From: Nitrospira sp.
Lineage (GTDB): Bacteria; Nitrospirota; Nitrospiria; Nitrospirales; Nitrospiraceae
Reading direction: 5' to 3'
Length of the DNA: 64,000 nt
Assembly: GCA_031315995.1 (NCBI GenBank)
Contig: JALDRG010000014.1
Span: 33,189 to 97,188, forward strand
Shown here: positions 36,901 through 45,334 of the stretch, piece after piece
Layout: each line of letters starts with the position of its first letter
Numbering within the stretch: the first letter of the stretch is position 1
Notes under the pieces: generated by a model
Seen by the model: the letters and a program-made list of their open reading frames with translations, nothing else
Told to the model about the DNA's origin: nothing
Database searches by the model: none
Program-made: the position numbers and the translations under genes

Positions 36901-37305
36901 CAGGCCCAGCTTCAGGAGCGGCAGCTGCCGTTGTTGCTGATCGACGATTCGCTGAGCATTCGTAAATTCGTCGGGCGCATGCTCGAAACGGCCGGGTATA
37001 CCGTCGAAACCGCGACGGATGGAGAGGAAGGCTGCCGCAAAGCGCTGGTGCAGCAGTACCAGCTGATTATCACCGACCTCGAAATGCCGAAGTTGAACGG
37101 GTATGAAGTCATTCAAGCGCTTCGCGCAAGGCCCCAGACCCACTCGACACCGATTCTCGTCATGACCACGCGTGCCGGAGAAAAACATCGTCAGATGGCC
37201 GTCAGTGTCGGCGCGTCGGGCTACATCGCCAAACCAGTCGAGGAACGGGCCTTGATCGCGGAAGTTCAGCGTTGGACGAGACGTGAAGCGGGATTGAGAA
37301 CATAA
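33925..37305 (+). CDS. ChpA-like hybrid CheA histidine kinase with three Hpt domains
   Basis: Large chemosensory kinase. In order: Hpt1 (VGHKVKGAALLYGF, His near residue 50), Hpt2 (VAHTLKGSAYTVGF, near 200), Hpt3 (TAHTLKGSAYTVGF, near 379), a linker, P3 dimerisation (RVSRDRLERLLNLVGELVID), P4 ATPase with N box HLVRNAVYHGIE, G1 EDDGAGLD and G2 GRGVGMDVV, a CheW domain, and a C-terminal receiver (LLIDDSLSIRKF, ITDLEMPKLNG). Hpt2 and Hpt3, with their YLIPALDxEV..YFxPEA leads, look like a recent internal duplication. ATG 33910 is an alternative start. All catalytic motifs are intact. Confidence 0.94.
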   Translation: MSTDFDHDQLLDIFLAEADDDMGRFWRALHPQGKAHPEPGDVAEFYTVGHKVKGAALLYGFDGLGQLGALLEETLERIQEIPPARWPAVLQLIRDIVASFRTQVAEIGRGGGEDQSVVEDFVRRCAESLPSPSAEASADSAQTVVEPEDDYLIPALDDEVLGYFSPEAEEYLTTIQTLLLRLEDDPHEAETIHQLYRVAHTLKGSAYTVGFQAVGDVAHPIETCMTAVREGAVAIAPDWIAILRQAVEVIRSLMARDAQQLPRLRKELPRITTLLRELERGVSQVQATVPVPSQNDERPVQEIVSAGIPVADAPVQVMSAAHSNELSEAYLIPALDPEVMSYFAPEAQEYLESLEADLLRVDKDAANPETIHQLFRTAHTLKGSAYTVGFQAIGDLTHHIEDFMGAVREGQIELLPPHTDLLLRTIDVIRALMRRDPSMLGRTRQQFATALQEVKQLGQSQLVPNESQPALSSTLEPSGVESTREAAGDEPVKAAEGKTGEDREVIRVSRDRLERLLNLVGELVIDRGRLEQRLRTLDQLASQVLANKNRLTEAVRTFEDKHTFSFQPAPTSQGEDVPQGFPGSGDFGSLEFDKYDDFNILARRINEVTADITESMSQLSGSIHRAQDDMGSLQQLTLGMRDEIARARMVPIGTPFTRFRRAAREMARATGKEVNLVTSGEHTEIDTGVVERLVDPLVHLVRNAVYHGIEPAGIRRSQGKPAAGTIYLHAAHRGNSVLIEVEDDGAGLDIAKIKAKAVKLGLVRHDVAESLPESEVIKFIFLPGFSTAEAVGDQAGRGVGMDVVKRVIETMNGHIEVESVQGQGTKFTMHLPLTLLIATALLVRVGKERYAIPLPSVREVTMPTASTVQQMGDRSVLQIGDEAIEVYPLGCLIRRDAGRIDGSTPVVVVRTSTGALGCGVDELLGRQEIVIKSLGSLKPYERSVFGGATIDPEGRVVLVLDVSRLTTREYNEAVSIEHQESGSMLDGPVQAAQAQLQERQLPLLLIDDSLSIRKFVGRMLETAGYTVETATDGEEGCRKALVQQYQLIITDLEMPKLNGYEVIQALRARPQTHSTPILVMTTRAGEKHRQMAVSVGASGYIAKPVEERALIAEVQRWTRREAGLRT

Positions 37306-37352
37306 GCAGGTTGTGTCGGTCGGCGCCGTTGTCGGAAGCAGGAAGGGCAATC

Positions 37353-37925
37353 ATGGGGCTTCGTGGACATAAGACCGCAACCGTGTCGTTCGGACAGACG
37401 GTTAGGTTTCTAGTCGCACTCATCGGCCCTACGCATGTTGCGTTCCCCGCGCACTGGGTGCGCGGCATCATCACGCCGGCGGAAGCGGGTGGCGACGGCC
37501 CCGTTATGTGGGCGAATTCCTCCTATGACAGGACCGATCTCGCCGCTCGTTTTGCCATTACGGCTCCCGGGCAGACGGCCGAGACCCGGATCATCCTCTA
37601 CGGCAACGAGCAGAAATCCCGCTCGTTTTCGACGGAGCAAGCCCTGGGGCTTGTCGATGTGGACCGATCGCAGATCCATCCGCTTCCCACGCAGTTCAGG
37701 GGAGGGGAACGTGAACGCCTGTTGGGCTTCTTTATTGATGAAGCCTATGTGGCGCTGATTGCGAATCCGTTCTGGGTGCTGGAGCTTCCAACCAGAAAGA
37801 ATCCCTTGGACGCCTTCGTGCTTCAGGTGTCTGATCGTCAAGTCGGAGTTCCTGAGTCAGGCCTTCCGGTAGAGTCGTTTGTCCGTGAGAACGCCATGCA
37901 GGTCTCGGGCGGGCGGATGAGATAG
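37353..37925 (+). CDS. Divergent CheW-like protein
   Basis: 190-residue protein with no strong family match. VRFLVALIGPTHVAFPAHWVRGIITPAE has the layout of the first CheW beta-strands, and the later ERLLGFFIDEAYVALIANPFWVLEL resembles a second half. An insertion of about 60 residues lies between them. The ATG at 37353 follows AGGAAGGG. Its place between ChpA and a clearer CheW protein supports an adaptor role, but this is an inference. Confidence 0.55.
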   Translation: MGLRGHKTATVSFGQTVRFLVALIGPTHVAFPAHWVRGIITPAEAGGDGPVMWANSSYDRTDLAARFAITAPGQTAETRIILYGNEQKSRSFSTEQALGLVDVDRSQIHPLPTQFRGGERERLLGFFIDEAYVALIANPFWVLELPTRKNPLDAFVLQVSDRQVGVPESGLPVESFVRENAMQVSGGRMR

Positions 37926-37941
37926 ATATCGAGGATCGTCC

Positions 37942-38421
37942 ATGTTACGTGCTCAGCTACGCAAACAATCACCCACGGGTAGCACAGGCGCTACCGAGGC
38001 GCGGATACAAAACATGGTGGTGTTTTCAGTTGCGGGACAACGATTCGCCGCTCGAACCGACGAGATCGGCGGCGTGACGCCTTGGCCCGGTGCGACGACG
38101 GTTCCCAGCGATACGCCGTTTATCGACTCGTTGGTTCGTCACGAAAAGGGATGCCTTCCGGTGTTTGATCTCGCGGCGAAGTTTCACCGCGCCATGCGCG
38201 ACGGTGAGCGGTTGTGTTTGATCGTGAAACATGTCGACGGACCTCTCGCCATCTGCATCGACGCCCATGTTCCATCGCTTCATATGGTGGCGCGCTCACT
38301 CATTCAGTATCGTGACGGCAACGACCCGGATATCGCCGGAACCTGTATCGCCGGCGAGGAAGAACTCCCCATCATCAACCTGACAACCTTGGGGGTCTCA
38401 TCGAATCGTTTTGCTCGATGA
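37942..38421 (+). CDS. CheW-like coupling protein
   Basis: 159 residues. After a short basic N-terminus comes NMVVFSVAGQRFAARTDEIGGVTPWPGATTVPS, then FIDSLVRHEKGCLPVFDLAAKF and the closing ELPIINLTTLGV, which follow the two-lobed CheW pattern, though the central NxRG motif is replaced by VRHEKG. A third adaptor-type protein in the operon suggests adaptors with distinct roles. Confidence 0.78.
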   Translation: MLRAQLRKQSPTGSTGATEARIQNMVVFSVAGQRFAARTDEIGGVTPWPGATTVPSDTPFIDSLVRHEKGCLPVFDLAAKFHRAMRDGERLCLIVKHVDGPLAICIDAHVPSLHMVARSLIQYRDGNDPDIAGTCIAGEEELPIINLTTLGVSSNRFAR

Positions 38422-38446
38422 GCCTTACATCGTTTAGAGGAACGAC

Positions 38447-39937
38447 ATGCCAAAGATTCTGATTGTGGATGACAGTATTGCAGTTCGTAAGGTGGCCGAA
38501 CGTCTCCTGACCGAGGCCGGAATGGGGGTTACGCTCGCCGCAAACGGATCGGAGGCCCTGGCGCTTGCGAGTAAGGATCGTCCCGACTTAATCGTTTCCG
38601 ATGTCATTATGCCGGACAAGAGTGGGTATGAAGTCTGTGCGTTCATACGGGCACAGGCAAACCTCGCGGACATCCCGGTGCTACTGATCAGCGGAATTGT
38701 CAACGACGAAGTGTCAAGACAAGCGGAATCCTGTAAGGCCGATGGGGTTTTGAAGAAGCCGTTTCAGGGATCCTCGCTCAAAGATCGGGTCTTGGAATTG
38801 CTTACGAAGCGCCCACAGAAGCCTGCTCCGGTTCCGGAATCGCCGCCCCATCAAACCGGCGCGGAGCCGTCGACTATGGACGCGTGTGCCGCCGCACCGA
38901 TCGTCGATGGATCGAACCACGCTCAACCGAGCTCATTAGAAGTCGAGGAGGATCGACAGCCACCCGAACCCGTTACGATCCGTTTCCAGACGCTCCAACC
39001 GATAGCGTCGGCGATGACCGGCGAAGTCCTTGTCAAAGCTGTCCCTGTCGATCAAGGTGCTGAGTCCGTTGCCTCAACCCATGCCGAAGATCGTCATCTG
39101 GCAATCGTCGCCCAGCGCGACGCTAGAATCACTGAACTCGAAGCGCATCTTGAAGATGAACGTCGGCGCAGCCATGAGCAGCTGCAACAAATTCAGCAGA
39201 TCCAGCAGGCGCTGGATCAACAGCACGAGCAATTCGCAGCCCTGACCTCCCAGGCGCAGGCGTTGGATCAGAGCTTAGTCGAGGAACGCGCTCAGCGGGC
39301 CGCGCTTGCGGAACAGTTGGCGGAGGTCTCTAATCAGCTGCATCGGATCGGTGACCTTGAGACCGAACTAACCGACGAACGGCGGCGCACGGAGGAACTG
39401 GCTCAACAGGTCGCCGAAGGAGATCGCCAGGCCGCGCGCATCGTGGAGTTGGAGGCACACCTTGCGGCAGAGCGCGGTGCCGCAACCCAACTGGTTCAAC
39501 AGATCAGTGCCCTGGAACATGTCGAAGGCCGTGCGCGTGAGCTTGAAACGGCCCTCGACGCCGTTCGCGAAGAAGCCGAGCGTTACCGAAAGGCCGGCGT
39601 CGAATCTGAAAAGGTTGCCGCGAAGGTGCCGTTACTTGAAGAGGCGTTTGACAAGGCTCGCGCGAGGATCACGGAACTTGATGAGACCCTCACGGCTGAG
39701 CGAGAGGCTTCGGCGGCGTTGCTGGCACAAATCAAACAATTGGAAGAAACCGCTCAGCATGCTCGGGAACTGGAGCTCGCATTAGCCGGTGAGCAAGAGC
39801 GTTCGATGCAACTCGAAAAACGGGCGAGTGAAGCGGAACACCTAGCCGAGCAGTCGAATCGCCGGTTCGAAGATATGGCGAGGAAACTGGGTGAGATCGC
39901 GGGACTGGCTTCCCAACTGGGTAATGGAAAGCGCTAG
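38447..39937 (+). CDS. Receiver domain protein with long C-terminal coiled coil
   Basis: 496 residues. A complete receiver domain occupies residues 1-120 (ILIVDDSIAVRK, LIVSDVIMPD, Ser in LLISGI, Lys in LKKPF). A Pro-rich linker to about 190 follows, then some 280 residues of heptad-like coiled coil with repeated RITELE, ARELE and QLEE blocks rich in Glu, Gln, Arg and Ala. No enzymatic output domain is present, so phosphorylation probably changes a scaffold or positioning function, as in FrzS-like or FimV-like partners. The ribosome site GAGGAACG precedes ATG 38447. Confidence 0.85.
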   Translation: MPKILIVDDSIAVRKVAERLLTEAGMGVTLAANGSEALALASKDRPDLIVSDVIMPDKSGYEVCAFIRAQANLADIPVLLISGIVNDEVSRQAESCKADGVLKKPFQGSSLKDRVLELLTKRPQKPAPVPESPPHQTGAEPSTMDACAAAPIVDGSNHAQPSSLEVEEDRQPPEPVTIRFQTLQPIASAMTGEVLVKAVPVDQGAESVASTHAEDRHLAIVAQRDARITELEAHLEDERRRSHEQLQQIQQIQQALDQQHEQFAALTSQAQALDQSLVEERAQRAALAEQLAEVSNQLHRIGDLETELTDERRRTEELAQQVAEGDRQAARIVELEAHLAAERGAATQLVQQISALEHVEGRARELETALDAVREEAERYRKAGVESEKVAAKVPLLEEAFDKARARITELDETLTAEREASAALLAQIKQLEETAQHARELELALAGEQERSMQLEKRASEAEHLAEQSNRRFEDMARKLGEIAGLASQLGNGKR

Positions 39938-39996
39938 GAGGCTTTCACCCGTCCATCGGTCCGGGCGAGTGCGAGCATTACGGATAGGATGCCACC

Positions 39997-40944
39997 GTGT
40001 CGACTGAACCAGAACAAACCGAAGACGACTTTCAAAAAGAACTGGTTGAGCTGTTCGGTCAAGAGGCCCAAGAATGGCTCGTGCAGATCCATTCGGCCCT
40101 GACCGAGCTTGAAAGCCATCCCGATCCGGATCGGCACGCCCAGCTGGTGGATGCAGTGGTGAGGGGCATTACCAGTCTCGGCGGCTCCGCGGCCACCGTC
40201 AACCTCTCCGATGTCGAGCGGGCTACCTTTGCTCTCCTGCCGTTCATCGACACCCTGAAAGACCGGACCACGGCCACAAAGCAGGACTACGGCACAGTCC
40301 GCGAACAGTTTCACCTTGTCATGACCTCCGTCACCACTGCCACGGGTATTACCCTGGAGCTTGGACCTTCGGCGGAAGCGCCTGCGCAATCCGAGCCGGC
40401 CATTGATTTCCTGACGCTTCTGAACGCGCTTCGTACGCTGCAGGATGAGCAGGCGGCACAGGGGAACGCACCCTACAGCCTCTTTCCGCAGGTTCTGCAG
40501 CTCCTGGAACATGAGGCGAGACAAGGGGCCGATCAAATGCCGGTGAGCGTCTATCATCAGCTGCTGACTGACCTGCAGGCGGCAGATGCTCAGTATCTGG
40601 AGTCGCTTCGGCAGCAGCTGCCGGTGGTAGCCCAGCACTTGATCCGGCTTCGAACGGAAGGATTAGCAGTCCTGGAGCCCGACAATATCCTCGGGGTCTG
40701 CATCCAGAACATTGAATATCTCCAGGGGCTTGCCAAGCAGGCGAACGCCACTCCGCTGGTGACCTTTTTGACCGGCCTTCAAAATTTTGTATCCCTGATC
40801 GTCCAGCGCCGCATCGTCGTGGCCACGCAACGGGTCCAGGCGGTGGAAGCACGCATCCGTGCCGTCGTCCTGACCATCGAGGAATGGATCACCGCGGGTC
40901 AGCTGGAACGGGATGCGATGATCAGGTTGCTCCCGGCGGCCTGA
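39997..40944 (+). CDS. Degenerate Hpt-domain protein (phosphorylation-incompetent)
   Basis: 315 residues in two parts. Residues 12-85 match the Hpt helices (FGQEAQEWLVQIHSALTELE, then LGGSAATVNLSDVE) but the xHxLKGSA motif reads ITSLGGSA, so the phosphoacceptor His is Thr and the Lys is Gly. The all-helical C-terminal 190 residues are homologous to the end of the next gene (both close with a RVQAVEAR/RLAAVEER helix and a QLERD/RVERA...LLPAA/LPMA end). It starts at GTG 39997. It probably works as a binding decoy or adaptor for the ChpA system. Confidence 0.7.
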   Translation: MSTEPEQTEDDFQKELVELFGQEAQEWLVQIHSALTELESHPDPDRHAQLVDAVVRGITSLGGSAATVNLSDVERATFALLPFIDTLKDRTTATKQDYGTVREQFHLVMTSVTTATGITLELGPSAEAPAQSEPAIDFLTLLNALRTLQDEQAAQGNAPYSLFPQVLQLLEHEARQGADQMPVSVYHQLLTDLQAADAQYLESLRQQLPVVAQHLIRLRTEGLAVLEPDNILGVCIQNIEYLQGLAKQANATPLVTFLTGLQNFVSLIVQRRIVVATQRVQAVEARIRAVVLTIEEWITAGQLERDAMIRLLPAA

Positions 40945-41152
40945 GCAGGCTCGGATCCGGGAGACATCCGCCGAGAGGACCTTCCACAGGCAACTCGTTC
41001 CGTTGGGAGAGGCTTCCGTCGTACCGAGGACTCCACGATCACGCTGGAAGGCCGCTCCCTTGAACGGGCCGACGGTCGGGAGACGATGAATGGATCGATG
41101 ACATGGCTTGTCACGTGACCACCAGTGGCAAGCAGTGAGAGGACACGAGGGA

Positions 41153-43225
41153 ATGGAACAGAACCACTATCGGCAGGCCGAGGAGGCACTCATGCGAGTG
41201 GCTGCCGCCGTTCAACGGCAGGAATCGGTGAACGTGACGGAGCTGACTGAGCTTGCCGGCCTCATCGTCGATTCGATTCAGGAAAATGATCAATTGGTCG
41301 TTGAGGCGTTGTCCAGCCCTGTGGGCCCACCGCTCGTGACGAATCTCGTCAATGTCGCTATTCTGGCCACGAAGGTCGGGATCGGCCTGGGCTATTACGG
41401 CGCGGAGTTGCGGCGCCTCGCCTTGGCGGGACTACTGCACGACATCGGCATTTTCGCCGTGCCGCAGCACTTGCTGACGAAAACCGGACGCCTGACCTCC
41501 GAAGAGCGGGCCTTGGTCGAGCAACATCCGCGCTTGGGGTCTGGCGTGATCGAAGGTCTCGGTGCGGACTATGCCTGGCTGGCCGAAGTGGTGCTGCAGG
41601 CGCATGAGCGTGGGAAGGGGCAGGGATACCCGAATCGTTTGAAGGGGCGGGAGATCAATGAACTGGCGCAGATCATCGGACTGGTCGATATCTTTGATGC
41701 GCTGGTCAGTCCACGTCCGTATCGCCGACGATTGCTTCCGCACGAAGCCATCCGCGAGCTCTTGAATACGGAGCGCACGGCGTTTCCCCGAGAGATCATG
41801 AAGGGGTTGGTGGAGCAACTTTCAGTCTATCCGCTGGGAACGAAAGTGCGTCTGAGCAGCGGCGAGGAAGGCGTGGTCGTGCGTATTACGCCCCGCTATC
41901 CCTCCCGACCTGTCCTCCGCGTTACCGGCGCACACGACTCATCCGTCGCCGATCCGCCGCGTTTTCTCGACTTGAGTGTGCTGCCTCACGTGTCGGTTGC
42001 AGAGACCGTTGATCCACCGGCGCTGGAGCGGGTCACCTTCACCTCTGTTCCACCGGCAGTTGAAGCCCAGGCTCCGACGACCAACGCATCGGAACAGTTT
42101 GCGGCATTGCTTGAGAGTCTTGATGCGATCGCCGGCGTCATTCAAGCCGCAGTGGAGCGGCCTACGACTGGTGCACCGCCTGTCCACACTCCGTCCACCA
42201 GCGACGTTCCTGACCAGATGCCGCCTGTCAGACGGGAGATTCTGGGCCTCTTCGTGCTGGAGGCCCGTGAATGGCTCAACCAGATTCAGACGGCACTTGA
42301 GCGGTTGGACACGACGAGCGAGCAGGCTCGCCGCGCGAGATTAACGACGATTTTATGGCAGAGCATGAACAACCTCGCTCGATCCGCCGCGACCGTCGGG
42401 TTGTCGTCGGTGGAGGACATGGCTACTCGATTACTTCCGGTCCTGCAGGCCGCCGCAAGACACGAACGGACCGTGACGGCTCATCACGTGGCATCGCTTC
42501 GAGAGGGCTTACTGCGGATCAGCCAGACGGTGCATGAGCTGCAGACGAACGAACCACCCTCACCCGAACATCTCGAAGTCGCTGAACGTGCGCAGGAACC
42601 CGTCCACGAAGTGCGTACGTCGATGGTCCCAGAGGAGGCCGCTGTGGAACCTCTTCGGCAGGAAGAGGCCGCTGCCGGTCCGCAGCCATCTTCCTCCATT
42701 CTTGATGCCTTGCGGCAATTGCATGTGGCGCGAGGGCGATCGCTTGAACCGGTGCGTGATGTGCTGGAGACGGTGATTCAGCGCGCCGAATATGAGATGG
42801 GACGCGGGGTGGGGGTGATGGATGCGCGTGCCATTGGGCGAATGTTGCAGGAATTGGACGAATTGGATGAGCACTTTCTCGCGCACATGCAGGCGCGTGT
42901 TCCCGCGGTCATCGACACTCTGAACCACATCGCCCGCACCAGCGGGGAGCGAGTGCTACCACCCCAGGCGCTGGAGCCGATTTTTGACGAAATTGATGCG
43001 CTTTCCGAGTCGGCCGAGCGGGTCTCCGCCGCGAACATCAGCCTGTTTCTGCATGGTCTCCGCACATTCCTGCGCGTCACGGCTCAACACAAGCCGTCCG
43101 CCATCCGCGAACGACTGGCAGCCGTGGAGGAGCGATTGGCGGCACTCGTCCCGTTGGCACAGCAATGGGTCGATGTCGGTCGAGTGGAACGGGCGGTCAT
43201 TTTTGATATCCTGCCCATGGCATAA
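41153..43225 (+). CDS. HD-GYP phosphodiesterase fused to degenerate Hpt domain
   Basis: 690 residues. The HD-GYP domain (about residues 45-260) is intact: LLHDIG, the HP in VEQHPRLG, AHERGKGQGYPNRLKG and LVDIFDALVSPRPYR, so hydrolysis of cyclic di-GMP is expected. From about residue 360 there is an Hpt-like bundle (FVLEAREWLNQIQTALERLD, NNLARSAATVGLSSVE) in which His is replaced by Asn and KG by AR. The C-terminal helical domain matches the previous gene. ATG 41153 with GAGAGGACACGAGG is chosen over GTG 41108. It links the chemosensory cluster to c-di-GMP turnover. Confidence 0.85.
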   Translation: MEQNHYRQAEEALMRVAAAVQRQESVNVTELTELAGLIVDSIQENDQLVVEALSSPVGPPLVTNLVNVAILATKVGIGLGYYGAELRRLALAGLLHDIGIFAVPQHLLTKTGRLTSEERALVEQHPRLGSGVIEGLGADYAWLAEVVLQAHERGKGQGYPNRLKGREINELAQIIGLVDIFDALVSPRPYRRRLLPHEAIRELLNTERTAFPREIMKGLVEQLSVYPLGTKVRLSSGEEGVVVRITPRYPSRPVLRVTGAHDSSVADPPRFLDLSVLPHVSVAETVDPPALERVTFTSVPPAVEAQAPTTNASEQFAALLESLDAIAGVIQAAVERPTTGAPPVHTPSTSDVPDQMPPVRREILGLFVLEAREWLNQIQTALERLDTTSEQARRARLTTILWQSMNNLARSAATVGLSSVEDMATRLLPVLQAAARHERTVTAHHVASLREGLLRISQTVHELQTNEPPSPEHLEVAERAQEPVHEVRTSMVPEEAAVEPLRQEEAAAGPQPSSSILDALRQLHVARGRSLEPVRDVLETVIQRAEYEMGRGVGVMDARAIGRMLQELDELDEHFLAHMQARVPAVIDTLNHIARTSGERVLPPQALEPIFDEIDALSESAERVSAANISLFLHGLRTFLRVTAQHKPSAIRERLAAVEERLAALVPLAQQWVDVGRVERAVIFDILPMA

Positions 43226-43705
43226 CAAGTCGCTCGACGACACTGGTCGTTCCGTCGACGTTACTCCTCCTCATCGGTCATCACCCGCTCAAAGATGAAC
43301 ACCTGTCTATTCGAGCGAAAAATTACGCGTCATATCGCCTAATTCTTGAGCATATTGCGGACATTCCCACGCAGTCGATGCGATGGATATCTATCCACAT
43401 GGTTGCGCACAGCCCGTCCACAGTTCTTGTGGACAGGTAAGAATGATGACAATGAAATGAAGAGGGCGGTTCAGCTTGCCAGTCCTGGATGAGCGTATGA
43501 CGGTCTGCGGAAAAGATTACCCGGAGCGGTCCGGAAGGGAATCGAGCATGGGAGTCCGCAGCCTGCGCGGAATGGGCTCGCACGGTGACCGAACGCCCTG
43601 ATTTGGGTCCCGACGCCGTCTTGACTGCGCCGCTGGCCTGAATTTGTCGCGGTCCGATACATTTCCACTTGCGGTTGTGGTTGAGATTGTACGACCATCA
43701 CCGCC
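43226..43705 (+). other. 480-bp intergenic region with DnaA-box-like palindrome
   Basis: No supported gene. At 43416-43434 there is a perfect 7-bp inverted repeat GTCCACA-GTTCT-TGTGGAC; CTATCCACA at 43391-43399 is one base off the DnaA box TTATCCACA. Together there are three box-like words in 46 bases. They could also be a terminator-like hairpin or an operator. The rest shows nothing distinctive. Confidence 0.45.
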
Positions 43706-44230
43706 ATGTCAAAACTTGTCTCAGTCAAACAGCAGGAAGGGCACGACGCAAAAGCGACGGCCTATATCAAAGCCTACATGTTGTTTCCGGCCGGCATTCT
43801 CGGCATGATCTCCATGATCGGCGGAGTCGGCGGGTTGGGGTATCAGCTCATTGCCACCGACACCTATACCTGGGGAACATTTCTCCAAAGTTCAGGGCTG
43901 TTGTTGCTGGGAGGAGTGCTCGGCTGGGTGCAGACGACCTACCACCGGTGGATTCTGAGCCATCGTCCGGAAGTCTTTGCAGCGCGCATGCGGCAGCCGA
44001 CTCTCAATAAGAGTGGCCGTCCCAAGCGAGCCAGTGCGTCGAACCAGGATCAGGCCAGCGGGTCGCCATGGGCACCGGTTGCCTATGTGGCGGGCCTGGC
44101 GTTGCTTCTATTCGGATCGACGGTCGGCGTGGTGTATGGCGAGGTCTATCCGGTCGCGGCGTATTTCCTGCCCTGGGCTGGCTTCTTTTGGGCGAAGCTG
44201 TTCTTCTGGAAGTCGGTTCTGAAGAACTGA
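43706..44230 (+). CDS. Hypothetical membrane protein (four helices)
   Basis: 174 residues, not recognised as a known family. Two hydrophobic hairpins, residues 25-50 with 55-73 and 115-135 with 138-160, are separated by a basic, Ser/Gln-rich cytoplasmic-type loop (RQPTLNKSGRPKRASASNQDQ). It begins with ATG 43706. It converges on lpxD with 17 bp between them and has no obvious link with either flanking cluster. Confidence 0.65.
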   Translation: MSKLVSVKQQEGHDAKATAYIKAYMLFPAGILGMISMIGGVGGLGYQLIATDTYTWGTFLQSSGLLLLGGVLGWVQTTYHRWILSHRPEVFAARMRQPTLNKSGRPKRASASNQDQASGSPWAPVAYVAGLALLLFGSTVGVVYGEVYPVAAYFLPWAGFFWAKLFFWKSVLKN

Positions 44231-44247
44231 CGGTCGGGCGACGAAGA

Positions 44248-45330
44248 CTATGGGCGGCGTGGTTTGCGGGGCTTGGCGGGAGTCCGGCGTGCCTGCTCCA
44301 GTGTCGCCAGGCGCTCCTCCAACTCGCGGACGCGTTGGCGCAATTCCGGCAACTGCGGAATCACCGCCTGCGCCTTGAGAAACGTCGCATGGGGCATGAC
44401 CGGCGCCCCTGATACGACTTGATTAGGTTCCAAGCTTCGTGTGACGCCCGATTTGGCCGCGATCATTACCTGATCGCCGATCTGCAAATGATCGGCGAGG
44501 CCGGCCTGCCCGCCGACCATCACATACTGTCCCAGCGTCGTGCTCCCGGCAATGCCGACCTGCGCGACGAGGATGTTGTGCTCACCGACCACCACGTTGT
44601 GAGCGATCTGCACGAGGTTGTCGATCTTCGTGCCTCGCTTGATGACGGTGTTGCCGAACGTTGCGCGATCCACGCAAACATTGGCGCCCAATTCCACGTC
44701 ATCTTCAATGAGGACCCCGCCGAGTTGAGGAATTTTCTGGTGACGGCCTTGATATTGGACATAGCCGAATCCGTCACTGCCGATCACCGTGCCGCTGTGC
44801 ACGATCACGCGGGCTCCGAGGCGGCAGCCTTCACGGATCACGACATTCGGATAGAGGAGGGCATCGTCACCGATCACGCTGTCGTCACCGATGAAGACGC
44901 CCGGAAAGAGAGTCACCCGCGCGCCGATGGAGACACGGTCTCCGAGCGTCACCCCGGGCCAAATCGACACATCGGGGCCGATGACGACGTCTTCGCCGCG
45001 CATCATGTCCTGCGCGATGCCGCGCACGCGAGGCCGTGGCGCAAAAAACTCTTGGGCCGCTCGCGCGAAGGCATAGCCGGGATTGTCCACGACGAGTTGC
45101 GGCGAAGGGCAATCGGAGAGCCGCCGCCCCACGAGCAGGACGCCGATGGCGGCGCGTTGCGGGGATTTCAACTGGCGTTCCGACGTCAGAAAGGCAAGGT
45201 CTCCCGGTCCGGCCTCTTCCAGGCTGGCCACGCCGGTCACGGTGGCATCCAGTGAACCGATCAGCTCTCCCCCGAGAAACTCGTGGAGCTGCCGGAGGGT
45301 CAGCGGGGTGCGCCTCGGTGCGGTGGTCAT
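44248..45330 (-). CDS. lpxD: UDP-3-O-acylglucosamine N-acyltransferase
   Basis: Adds the second 3-hydroxyacyl chain, from acyl carrier protein, during lipid A synthesis. A uridine-binding N-terminal domain (residues 1-100) is followed by many left-handed beta-helix hexapeptide repeats; the active His region [16 protein letters not shown] is present, and a C-terminal helix ends in a strongly basic tail ([13 protein letters not shown]). The start is 4 bp after the acp stop. It is 360 residues, a little longer than usual because of the tail. Confidence 0.95.
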   Translation of the reverse strand: MTTAPRRTPLTLRQLHEFLGGELIGSLDATVTGVASLEEAGPGDLAFLTSERQLKSPQRAAIGVLLVGRRLSDCPSPQLVVDNPGYAFARAAQEFFAPRPRVRGIAQDMMRGEDVVIGPDVSIWPGVTLGDRVSIGARVTLFPGVFIGDDSVIGDDALLYPNVVIREGCRLGARVIVHSGTVIGSDGFGYVQYQGRHQKIPQLGGVLIEDDVELGANVCVDRATFGNTVIKRGTKIDNLVQIAHNVVVGEHNILVAQVGIAGSTTLGQYVMVGGQAGLADHLQIGDQVMIAAKSGVTRSLEPNQVVSGAPVMPHATFLKAQAVIPQLPELRQRVRELEERLATLEQARRTPAKPRKPRRP

Positions 45331-45334
45331 ATGG

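Noticed and set aside
43416..43434. Replication origin at the DnaA-box-like cluster
   Set aside because: There is no dnaA, dnaN or AT-rich unwinding element nearby, and only one word is close to consensus.
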